Shown here piece after piece: positions 24,014-31,177 of a stretch of 64,000 nt of DNA (its first letter is position 1; each line of letters opens with the position of its first letter). The translations under genes were made by a program, and so were the position numbers. Below the pieces are notes generated by a model. The model saw nothing but the letters and a program-made list of their open reading frames with translations. It searched no databases and was not told the origin of the DNA. Origin of the DNA: JACVRW01 sp963820315 (GTDB lineage: Bacteria > Actinomycetota > Thermoleophilia > Solirubrobacterales > Thermoleophilaceae); NCBI GenBank assembly GCA_963820315.1, contig CAWFZK010000042.1:86341-150340 (forward strand), written 5' to 3'.

Positions 24014-25912
24014 ATGAACACGCAGTTCCGGGAGCGCACGGCCTGGGCACGCAATCTCGCCGCGCCGGTGCGCAGCTTCCTCAACACCGAGACGAGCGGC
24101 GCGCTCGCGCTCCTGGCCGCGTCGGTCGCCGCTCTCATCTGGGCCAACCTGCCCTGGTGGGAGTCCTACGAGTCGTTCTGGACCACCGACCTGTCGATCC
24201 GCATCGGCGACGACGCGCTGACGCTCGACCTGCGCGACTGGGTCAACGAGGGCCTCATGACGTTGTTCTTCCTCGTGGTCGGGCTCGAGGCGAAGCGCGA
24301 GCTCGACCTGGGCGAGCTGCGCGACCGGCGCAGCGTGGCGATCCCGGTGCTGGCCGCGCTCGGCGGACTCGCCGTGCCGGTGCTCATCTACCTCGCGATC
24401 AACGCCGGAGAGCCATCGTCGGACGGCTGGGGCGCCGCGATGTCGACCGACACGGCCTTCGCCCTCGGCGTGCTGGCGCTGGTGGCGCCGCAGGCGACGC
24501 GCCTGCGCGTTCGGCTCCTCACGCTCGTCGTCATCGACGACCTCGTGGCGCTGATCGTGATCGCGACCGTCTACACCGAGCACGTCGAGCTCATGCCGCT
24601 GCTGATCGCGCTCGGCCTGTTCGCGGTCCTGCTCGGGCTGCGCTTCGTGCCGGTCGCGGGACGCCTGCAGGTGGCGGCTCTGCTGGGCGTGGGGATCTGG
24701 ATCGCGCTGCACGAGTCCGGCGTCGATCCGGTGATCACCGGCCTCGTCGTGGGGCTCGCCACGACCGCCTATACGCCCGCGCGCGGGGCGCTCGAGCGAG
24801 CGACCGAGCAGACGCGCACGTTCCGCGAGCAGCCGACGCCCGAGCTCGCCCGCTCGGCCCAGGTCGGCATCGCGGCCGCGCTGTCGGTCAACGAGAGGCT
24901 CCAGTACCGGCTGCACCCGTGGACCAGCTACGTGATCGTGCCGCTGTTCGCGCTCGCGAACCTGGGCATCCACCTCGACGGGCAGCTGCTGAGCGACGCA
25001 GCCACGTCACCGATCACGCTGGGGATCATCTGCGGGTACGTGGTCGGCAAGCCGGTGGGGATCTCCCTGGCGGCCTGGCTCGCATCGCGGTCGTGGCTGT
25101 CGGGGCTGCGGCTGTCGCTCAGCTGGCCGGTGATCGTGGGCGGGGGCACCGTCGCGGGGCTCGGGTTCACGGTGGCGCTGCTCGTCGCGAGCATCGCCTT
25201 CAGCGGTCAGGAGCTCGCCGAGGCGAAGCTCGGCATCCTCGGCGCGGCGATCATCGCCACGCTCCTCAGCTGGCTGATCTTCCGCCTCATCATCCCGAGG
25301 CTGCCCGCCTCGATGCGCGCGCGCCAGCCGGCCGGCGCGACCGACGCGATCATGGACCTGTCCGACGAGATCGACCCCGATCGCGACCACGTTCGCGGCT
25401 CAGACGACGCCCCGGTGACGCTGGTCGAGTACGGCGACTACCAGTGCCCGTACTGCGGCCAGGCCGAGGTCGTGATCCGCTCGCTGCTCGACTCGTTCGG
25501 CGACGACCTGCGCTACGTCTGGCGCCACCTGCCCCTGAACGACGTCCACCCGAACGCGCAGCTCGCGGCCGAGGCCGCCGAGGCGGCCGGCGCCCAGGGC
25601 CGCTTCTGGGAGCTGCACGACCTCCTCCTCGACCACCAGGACCAGCTGCTCCCCACGGATCTCGCACGCCACGCCAACGACGTCGGTCTGGACATGCACC
25701 GCTTCTGGGACGACCTGCGCCGCCGCGAGTTCGCCGACCGGGTGGGGGAGGACGTGGCGAGCGCCGACATGAGCGGCGTGGCCGGCACGCCGACGTTCTT
25801 CATCAACGGCGTCCGCCACCAGGGCGCATACGACATCGACACCCTGGCCGACGCGGTCCGGCGCGCGCGCAAGCTCGCGGAGCAGCGCCGGGCGGCGTCA
25901 CTGCCTTCCTGA
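24014..25912 (+). CDS. nhaA: Na+/H+ antiporter NhaA fused to a DsbA-like thioredoxin domain
   Basis: 632 residues. Residues ~1-440 are NhaA: about twelve helices and the transport Asp pair in VVIDDLVALI (Asp175, Asp176). From ~460 a DsbA/thioredoxin-fold domain follows, with active site CPYC (478-481) in YGDYQCPYCGQ and cis-Pro loop GTPTFFING. NhaA exchanges Na+ for H+ across the membrane; the oxidoreductase domain should lie on one face of the membrane next to it. Such fusions occur in actinobacteria but their purpose is not established. No Shine-Dalgarno; a TACTCT hexamer lies nine bases upstream. Standard NhaA is ~390 residues. Confidence 0.9.
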   Translation: MNTQFRERTAWARNLAAPVRSFLNTETSGALALLAASVAALIWANLPWWESYESFWTTDLSIRIGDDALTLDLRDWVNEGLMTLFFLVVGLEAKRELDLGELRDRRSVAIPVLAALGGLAVPVLIYLAINAGEPSSDGWGAAMSTDTAFALGVLALVAPQATRLRVRLLTLVVIDDLVALIVIATVYTEHVELMPLLIALGLFAVLLGLRFVPVAGRLQVAALLGVGIWIALHESGVDPVITGLVVGLATTAYTPARGALERATEQTRTFREQPTPELARSAQVGIAAALSVNERLQYRLHPWTSYVIVPLFALANLGIHLDGQLLSDAATSPITLGIICGYVVGKPVGISLAAWLASRSWLSGLRLSLSWPVIVGGGTVAGLGFTVALLVASIAFSGQELAEAKLGILGAAIIATLLSWLIFRLIIPRLPASMRARQPAGATDAIMDLSDEIDPDRDHVRGSDDAPVTLVEYGDYQCPYCGQAEVVIRSLLDSFGDDLRYVWRHLPLNDVHPNAQLAAEAAEAAGAQGRFWELHDLLLDHQDQLLPTDLARHANDVGLDMHRFWDDLRRREFADRVGEDVASADMSGVAGTPTFFINGVRHQGAYDIDTLADAVRRARKLAEQRRAASLPS

Positions 25913-25919
25913 CGAGCGA

Positions 25920-26318
25920 CTACCCGCCCTCGACCGGGCGGAAGCCGGTCAGCTCGTAGACGGCGCTGGTCGTTCGCTTCAGGCGCAGCTCGAGCGGCAC
26001 GACGAACCGATGCACGATCGGGTGTCTGCGCACGAGCAGCCGCTCCGCGGCGCGCGCCTCGTCACCGCTCAGCAGACGAGCCTGCGCGCGGAGGGGCGCG
26101 CCGGTCGGCCTGCCGCGCAAGCTGCTGGGAGCCAGCTCGACGTCGGCGAAGTTGCGCAGGCGCTTGACCTTCCAGCTGTCCGCCGGAGTGCCGAAGTACG
26201 CGCGCTCGCCCTCGACGGTGAGGTTGACCGGCGTCCCCACCCAGTCACCGGCGCGCCTGCGGGTTCGGAGCAGCACCGCCCAGCTGCGCTCGAGCGGCTC
26301 CAACGGCGAGGCGCTCAC
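25920..26318 (-). CDS. PPOX-class (F420-dependent type) oxidoreductase-like protein
   Basis: 132 residues with the split-barrel flavin/F420 pattern: VLLRTRRRAGDWVGTPVNLTVEG, AYFGTPADSWKVKRLRNFADVELAP and a closing YELTGFRP. Related actinobacterial proteins bind F420 or FMN and reduce small molecules; the cofactor here is inferred from family. The GTG start overlaps the cupin stop (GTGA), so it is the second gene of the cupin operon under MarR control. Convergent with nhaA, 7 bases apart. Confidence 0.78.
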   Translation of the reverse strand: MSASPLEPLERSWAVLLRTRRRAGDWVGTPVNLTVEGERAYFGTPADSWKVKRLRNFADVELAPSSLRGRPTGAPLRAQARLLSGDEARAAERLLVRRHPIVHRFVVPLELRLKRTTSAVYELTGFRPVEGG

Positions 26319-26728
26319 CGGATCGCCTCGAGCGGCCGCGTCATCTCGATGCCGTGCGCGGCGGCGAGGGCGACAACGTCGTCGGTCAGCGCAGCCGCGC
26401 GCACGAAGCGCTCGAACTCTGCGCCGGGCGCGAGCACCACGAACGCCTCGCCGTCCTCGCTCGACTCGTTGCGGACGGTGTGCTCGCGGCCACCCGGGAT
26501 CGCGACGACATCTCCCGCTCGCGCCGTCGAGCGCCCGACCTCCCCGTCGCCATCGGCGACGTAGAACGCGAACTCGCCGCGCTCGACCCGGTAGAGCTCT
26601 GCCGCGGCGTGGCGGTGAAGCCCGGGCGGGCCGCCTCCGGGCGGCATCCGGATCTCGAAGGCGAGCAGGGCGCCGTCACTGTCCGCGCTCGTGACGCGGA
26701 GGCTGAGCTCATCGGTTCCGATCTGCAT
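26315..26728 (-). CDS. Cupin domain protein
   Basis: 137 residues with both cupin motifs: LHRHAAAELYRVERGEFAFYV (metal-binding His-x-His and Glu) and VVAIPGGREHTVRNES (His). It is a small single-cupin protein; members range from dioxygenases to sugar isomerases or sensors, so activity is open. AAGGAA precedes the ATG. Divergent from the MarR gene; the shared region carries two GACAGG/CCTGTC dyads, so it is very likely MarR-repressed together with the following oxidoreductase. Confidence 0.85.
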   Translation of the reverse strand: MQIGTDELSLRVTSADSDGALLAFEIRMPPGGGPPGLHRHAAAELYRVERGEFAFYVADGDGEVGRSTARAGDVVAIPGGREHTVRNESSEDGEAFVVLAPGAEFERFVRAAALTDDVVALAAAHGIEMTRPLEAIR

Positions 26729-26746
26729 GTGAGTTCCTTTCCTCGA

Positions 26747-26801
26747 AAGACAGGTTGCCTGTCTTGTCCGGTCGCGCGCTACGATAGACAGGCTTCCTGT
26801 C
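26747..26801. promoter_or_regulatory. Two MarR operators in the cupin/MarR intergenic region
   Basis: AAGACAGG-TTG-CCTGTCTT (26747-26765, perfect 8-bp arms) and GACAGG-CTT-CCTGTC (26787-26801, 6-bp arms), same core, centres 38 bp apart. TTGCCT at 26755-26760 and TACGAT at 26780-26785 (19-bp spacing) could be the MarR promoter, so the first site covers the -35 and the second the transcription start just before the ATG. Confidence 0.7.
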
Positions 26802-26803
26802 CA

Positions 26804-27259
26804 ATGTCAAGCGAATTCCCTTTCAGCCCCGGCGAGCGCGCCCGTCCCGACAACCTCGGGATCCTCCTGCGCGAGCCGTTCCGGATCACCTCGGCGCGCC
26901 TGCACGAGCGCTTCGCGGAGCGCGGGCACCCGGAGGTGCGCCCGCCGCACGGCAACGTGCTCCAGTTCCTCGACGCGGGCGGCACGCGCGTGAGCGTGCT
27001 CGCCGATCGCGCGCAGATGACGAAGCAGTCGATGGCCGAGCTCGTCTCGCACCTCGAGCGCCACGGCTACGTCGAACGCGTGCCGGACCCGGAGGACCGG
27101 CGCGCCAAGCTCGTGCGAGCCACGGCCCGCGGCCAGGAGGTCTACGCGATCGCGCGCGAGTTCGTGATCGACACCGAGGCCGAGTGGACGGCCAAGCTCG
27201 GCGAGCGCAAGATCGCCACGCTGCGCCGGCTGCTGAAGGAGCTGAACGAGCAGCTGTGA
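26804..27259 (+). CDS. MarR family transcriptional regulator
   Basis: 151 residues with the MarR winged helix: TRVSVLADRAQMTKQSMAELVSHLERHGYVERVPDPEDRRAKLV, including the wing D-x-R-R-A-K. A long N-terminal stretch (FPFSPGERARPDNLGILLREP) precedes it. ATG at 26804 lies three bases after the second GACAGG dyad, so binding there would block its own transcription. Overlaps the following methyltransferase gene (GTGA). Confidence 0.87.
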   Translation: MSSEFPFSPGERARPDNLGILLREPFRITSARLHERFAERGHPEVRPPHGNVLQFLDAGGTRVSVLADRAQMTKQSMAELVSHLERHGYVERVPDPEDRRAKLVRATARGQEVYAIAREFVIDTEAEWTAKLGERKIATLRRLLKELNEQL

Positions 27260-27636
27260 GCGAGCGGCTGAGGAAGGTGGTCGACGAGCTCAACGTCGAG
27301 CCGGGCGATCGAGTGCTCGAGATCGGCTGTGGCCACGGGGTCGCCGCCGGCTATGTCTGCGAGCGGCTCGAGGGCGGCCGGCTCACCGCGGTCGACCGCT
27401 CCCCCAAGATGATCGAGGCGGCGCGCCGGCGCAACGCCGAGCATGTGGCCGCCGGCAGGGCAGAGTTCTTCGTCGCCGAGCTCGAGGACCTGGCTCTCGG
27501 CGAGCGGCGCTTCGACAAGGTCTTCGCGGTGCGCGTCGGGCTCTTTCAGCGCGAGCCCGAGCGCGCCCGCGCGCTGGTCGAGCCGTGGCTCGCCCCGGGC
27601 GGCACCATCACGAGCGTGTTCGACCCGCCGCGCTGA
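27256..27636 (+). CDS. Class I SAM-dependent methyltransferase (short)
   Basis: 126 residues from a GTG overlapping the MarR stop. Motif I is clear (VLEIGCGHGVAAG, from residue 20), followed by the acidic end of beta-2 (LTAVDRSPKMIEAARRR) and a closing PGGTITSVFD. It is shorter than typical (~200) and lacks the last strands, so it may be a minimal member. Substrate unknown. It is co-translated with MarR; the 3' end overlaps the lipase gene on the other strand by 29 bases. Confidence 0.8.
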   Translation: MSERLRKVVDELNVEPGDRVLEIGCGHGVAAGYVCERLEGGRLTAVDRSPKMIEAARRRNAEHVAAGRAEFFVAELEDLALGERRFDKVFAVRVGLFQREPERARALVEPWLAPGGTITSVFDPPR

Positions 27637-28801
27637 TCCAGTCGCGCAGCTGCCCGTAGACCTCCGGGTGGTTCAGCAGGTCGAAGTGGCTCAGGCCGGT
27701 CAGCTCGCGGCCGCTCCCGACCTCGAATCGGACCATGCGGCCGCGACCGTTGCCACGCCCCGACGCACTCGGCGGGCGCACGAGCAGGTCGCCGAGCAGC
27801 GCGCCGAGCGGGCCCTCGCGAAGACTCGCGGCGACGAAGTAGTAGCCGGCCCCGGGCAGGAAGGGCACCTCGCCGCAGCGGTCGCGCAGCAGCTCATCGG
27901 GGTCGCAGTCGCGCCAGTCCTCATCGACGCAGCCGCCGTAGCGGAGGTCCTTGATTCCCGCGCTGCGGGCGTTGACGACCCGCCCGAACGCACGCGTCTC
28001 CGGCAGCCGCCCGAGCGCCCAGGCGAGCGCGTTCACACCCTTCTCGAGATCGGCACCGAGGTGCGGAGCGCCGAGACAGAAGACATGCGCGACCGCGTCG
28101 GCCCAGCGCAGCCCGTCGGCCGCGGCGTAATGACAGGCGCTGCGCGCGACGAGCCCGCCCATCGAATGGCCGACGAGCGTGATCTCCTCCACCGCAACGG
28201 GCCAGCCGCGCTCGAGCTCGTCGAGCTGCTCGGCGAGCAGGCGGCCGTTCTCCGAGATGTGGAGCCCGCTGTTGTAGCGGACGTACAGCGGGGTGATGCC
28301 GAGCTCGTCCCGCAGCCGGTCGCCGTATGTCGGGCGCCCGGCATCGCCGCCGAGCGGCAGCCCGCGCCAGGCCGCGTCGGTCTCGCAGAGCCCGTGGACG
28401 AAGACGGCGATGCGCGGCCCCGGATCGCCGTCCTCGCGGATCGTCATCGGCAGGGCAAGGGCGCTGCCGTCCGCGTGCAGGCGGTCGCCATAGAGGCCGT
28501 TCAGGGCACCGAGCGCGAGTGCGCCGCGCGGCGTCGAGGCCAGCGCGGCGCCATCCTCGCCGGAGCCGAGCTCGGCCAGCTGGCCACCGCCGCGCGCCAG
28601 CGCCCGCAGGCCGCCGCGGACGCCGGAGTAGACCGCCGACGAGATGCCGTCGTGGATGAGCTGCACGGGACGGGCCACCGAGCCGAGCGCGCCGAATGGT
28701 CGCGATGCGATTCCGGCGTGCATGTCGCTTGCCACGGTGCCGGCCGAGGCCAGGAGCTCACCCGCGAGCTCGCTCAATCCCCTGATCTCCGACCTCTGCA
28801 C
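27608..28801 (-). CDS. Alpha/beta hydrolase, lipase/PGAP1-like
   Basis: 397 residues. After ~110 residues without recognised domain comes FVHGLCETDAAW (oxyanion HG), then the nucleophile elbow GHSMGG near residue 213, and LSHFDLLNH near the end with the likely catalytic His. This is the layout of PGAP1-like/triacylglycerol lipases. No classical signal peptide is seen. GTG start with GGAGG upstream. Divergent from dinB across 78 bases. Confidence 0.82.
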   Translation of the reverse strand: MQRSEIRGLSELAGELLASAGTVASDMHAGIASRPFGALGSVARPVQLIHDGISSAVYSGVRGGLRALARGGGQLAELGSGEDGAALASTPRGALALGALNGLYGDRLHADGSALALPMTIREDGDPGPRIAVFVHGLCETDAAWRGLPLGGDAGRPTYGDRLRDELGITPLYVRYNSGLHISENGRLLAEQLDELERGWPVAVEEITLVGHSMGGLVARSACHYAAADGLRWADAVAHVFCLGAPHLGADLEKGVNALAWALGRLPETRAFGRVVNARSAGIKDLRYGGCVDEDWRDCDPDELLRDRCGEVPFLPGAGYYFVAASLREGPLGALLGDLLVRPPSASGRGNGRGRMVRFEVGSGRELTGLSHFDLLNHPEVYGQLRDWISAAGRTRS

Positions 28802-28870
28802 CGGCGCCTCCTTCCAGGGCGTTCCGAAGTGTCATACCCGGCCCGGCCAGAAGGTTCCGTCCGAACGGCA

Positions 28871-28888
28871 CACGAACATATGTTCGTG
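28871..28888. promoter_or_regulatory. LexA (SOS) box over the dinB start codon
   Basis: CACGAACATATGTTCGTG is a perfect 18-bp palindrome containing CGAAC-N4-GTTCG, the LexA box consensus of actinobacteria and Bacillus. The dinB ATG (28880-28882) lies inside it, so bound LexA would block transcription right at the gene start. Confidence 0.8.
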
Positions 28889-30079
28889 CCGGTCGAGGCC
28901 ACCATCCTGCACGCGGACGCCGACTCGTTCTTCGCCTCGGTCGAGCAGCGCGACGATCCGCGCCTGCGCGGCAAGCCGGTGATCGTCGGCGCGGGCGTGG
29001 TGCTGGCCGCGAGCTACGAGGCCAAGGCGTTCGGAGTCCACAGCGCGATGGGCGGCCACCGGGCGCGCCGCCTCTGCCCCAAGGCGATCGTCGTGCCGCC
29101 GCGCATGGAGGCCTACGTGGAGGCGAGCAAGGCGATGCTCGAGGTGTTCGACGACACCTCGCCGCTCGTGGAGAAGCTGTCGATCGACGAGGCCTTCCTC
29201 GACGTGAGGGGCATGGAGCGCTTCGCCGGAACGCCGACGGAGATCGCGAAGCGGCTGCGCAGGCGCGTGCGGGAGCAGGTCGGCCTGCCGGTCACGGTGG
29301 GGGTGGCCTGCACGAAGTTCCTCGCCAAGGTGGCCAGCGGGGTCGCGAAGCCGGACGGGCTGCTCGTCGTGCCGGCGGGGCGCGAGCTGGATTTCCTGCA
29401 CCCGCTGCCGGTCGAGCGGCTCTGGGGGGTTGGGCCGGTCACCGCGCGCAAGCTCCACGAGCGCGGGATCACGACGGTCGCGCAGGTCGCGGAGCTCGCC
29501 GAGGTGCAGCTGGTCGAGATGCTCGGCCGCGCGACCGGCCGCCAGCTCCACTCGCTCGCCCACAACTACGACCCGCGGAGGGTCCGCGCCGGCGGGCGGC
29601 GGCGCTCGATGGGATCGCAGCACGCGCTCGGCCGGCGCTCGCCGAAGAGCCATGCCGCGCTCGACGGCGTGCTGGTTGCCATCGTGGACCGGCTCGCCCT
29701 CCGGTTGCGCAAGGCGCGGCGGGCGTGCCGCACGATCACGCTGCGGCTGCGCTTCGACGACTTCTCGCGCGCCACCCGCTCGCACACGCTGCTCGAGTCG
29801 ACCTTCGAGACGCGCACGATCCTGGCGGTGGGCCGCGAGCTGCTCATGGCGGCCATGCCGATGATCGAAGAACGCGGCGCGACCCTCGTGGGCCTCTCGC
29901 TCTCGAACCTCGCCGACGACGCCGCGATCCAGCTCGCGCTGCCGCTCGAGCAGCGCAGCGTCTCGGCGCTCGACAGCACCGTCGACGAGTTGCGCGAGCG
30001 CTTCGGCACGGACGCGATCACGCGCGCCTCGCAGCTCAGCCGCCGGCTCCGCCCCGAGATGCCGACGCTGCCGGACTGA
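28880..30079 (+). CDS. dinB: DNA polymerase IV (Y-family translesion polymerase)
   Basis: 399 residues with the Y-family palm and finger motifs: HADADSFFASVE (Asp13 metal site), SIDEAFLD (101-108, Asp103-Glu104), VGVACTKFLAKVASGVAKPDG, the helix-hairpin-helix of the thumb (WGVGPVTARKLHERGI) and a full little-finger domain. It copies past damaged bases with low fidelity. The C-terminal beta-clamp motif may be QLALPL near 357. ATG 28880 is chosen; the next in-frame GTG (28886) is an alternative, since the start is embedded in the LexA box and no Shine-Dalgarno is present. SOS-induced by inference from that box. Confidence 0.93.
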   Translation: MFVPVEATILHADADSFFASVEQRDDPRLRGKPVIVGAGVVLAASYEAKAFGVHSAMGGHRARRLCPKAIVVPPRMEAYVEASKAMLEVFDDTSPLVEKLSIDEAFLDVRGMERFAGTPTEIAKRLRRRVREQVGLPVTVGVACTKFLAKVASGVAKPDGLLVVPAGRELDFLHPLPVERLWGVGPVTARKLHERGITTVAQVAELAEVQLVEMLGRATGRQLHSLAHNYDPRRVRAGGRRRSMGSQHALGRRSPKSHAALDGVLVAIVDRLALRLRKARRACRTITLRLRFDDFSRATRSHTLLESTFETRTILAVGRELLMAAMPMIEERGATLVGLSLSNLADDAAIQLALPLEQRSVSALDSTVDELRERFGTDAITRASQLSRRLRPEMPTLPD

Positions 30080-30103
30080 GGAGGTGAGGCGAGCGGGAGC
30101 GGA

Positions 30104-30739
30104 CTACTCCGAGAACTGAGGCAGCCAGGCGCTGACCGCGGCGGCCACCTCGTCGACGCTCTTCTTGAGGCCGTGATTGTCGGCGACGGTCACGAGCGTG
30201 CGGCCCTTGCGCTTCTTCGGCATGCCGAATGGGTCATTCGTGCCCTGGACGACGAGCACCGGCAGCCTGACCGCGTCGAGCTCGGGCTGGCGGCTCTTCG
30301 AGGGGTCGTCGCCACGGCCCGGCGCATGCACGGGGAAGGCCAGGCAGAGGACGCCGGCGGCGCCCGTCGCCGCGGCGGTCCGGCATGCCACCCGGGCGCC
30401 TGCGGAGCGCCCGCCCGTCACGACGGGCAGCCCCGCCAGCTCGTCGGCGCGCAGCCGATCGAGGACGGCCGTCCAGGCGCTGTCGAGCTGCGCGGCAGCC
30501 GGCGACGAGCGCCGTCCCGCGACCAGGTAGGGCTGTTCGACGAGCGCGACGCTGAAGCCCTCCTCGAGCGCGGCGCGGCTCGCCGCCATCAGGTCCGGCG
30601 CGGAGACCCCGCCGCCGGCGCCGTGGCCGAGCACGACCGCGCCTGCAGCGCGGGGCGCCTCCTGCAGGTGCACGCGCGCGGGGCCGTGCGGAGTGTCGAC
30701 GTCGATCGGCGCGGCGGTCACGGGCGTCCATGCTGACAC
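30104..30739 (-). CDS. Alpha/beta hydrolase (KANL3/Tex30-like)
   Basis: 211 residues with VVLGHGAGGG (oxyanion loop), the nucleophile elbow GGRSAGARVA and ending VADNHGLKK, where the His is probably catalytic; VVQGTNDPFG supplies the acid. This small dienelactone-hydrolase-like group is widespread and of unknown substrate. The GTG start faces the DUF5519-like gene across 69 bases containing a dyad (30751-30766), so the two may share regulation. Confidence 0.82.
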   Translation of the reverse strand: MSAWTPVTAAPIDVDTPHGPARVHLQEAPRAAGAVVLGHGAGGGVSAPDLMAASRAALEEGFSVALVEQPYLVAGRRSSPAAAQLDSAWTAVLDRLRADELAGLPVVTGGRSAGARVACRTAAATGAAGVLCLAFPVHAPGRGDDPSKSRQPELDAVRLPVLVVQGTNDPFGMPKKRKGRTLVTVADNHGLKKSVDEVAAAVSAWLPQFSE

Positions 30740-30745
30740 GGGGCC

Positions 30746-30776
30746 TTGACTTCAAGCGCACTTGAACCCTGACCAT
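30746..30776 (+). promoter_or_regulatory. MerR-type promoter with dyad in a 19-bp spacer
   Basis: TTGACT (-35, 30746-30751), 19-bp spacer, GACCAT (-10, 30771-30776). The dyad TTCAAG-CGCA-CTTGAA (30751-30766) lies at the start of the spacer. Overlong 19-bp spacers with such a dyad are the hallmark of MerR/SoxR-family activation. It points toward the luciferase-like gene at 30809; no MerR gene is in the window. Confidence 0.6.
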
Positions 30777-30808
30777 GCCTGATTGAACCCCCAAGCAGAG
30801 GAGCAGGC

Positions 30809-31177
30809 ATGACCGAGACAAGGAGCGCGGGCCGGCGGATCACGGATGAGGTCACGTCCTGGCCCGGGGTCAGCGCGGGGCAGGGCAGCCGCGGCGAGTT
30901 CGCCTTCAAGATCGGGCCGCGCGCGCTGGGCCACCTGCACGGCGACCACGCCGCCCACCTGTCGTTCCCGAAGGACGTGTGGCAGCGCCTTTACGACGAG
31001 GGCCGGGTCGACTACCACCCGGTTTTCCCGGGCAAGGCGGGCCATGCCTCGCGGCGGATCGAGAACGACGACGACGTGCGCGACGTGATCGCGATGATCC
31101 GGATGAACTACGACCGCATCGTGGAGCGCTTCGGCCTGCCGGCGGAGCGCAACGAGGTGCCGGCCGGCAGCGCCTAG
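30809..31177 (+). CDS. Luciferase-like domain protein (DUF5519 type)
   Basis: 122 residues, with SWPGVSAGQGSRGEFAFKIG, the helix/strand block ALGHLHGDHAAHLSFPKDVW and DYHPVFPGKAGHASRRI, which matches the small DUF5519/plant-type luciferase-fold family; it is not the bacterial LuxAB monooxygenase. Enzymatic activity is unproven. GAGGAG lies upstream of the ATG. It has its own MerR-type promoter; 3' end overlaps the AlkZ-like gene by 4 bases. Confidence 0.75.
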   Translation: MTETRSAGRRITDEVTSWPGVSAGQGSRGEFAFKIGPRALGHLHGDHAAHLSFPKDVWQRLYDEGRVDYHPVFPGKAGHASRRIENDDDVRDVIAMIRMNYDRIVERFGLPAERNEVPAGSA

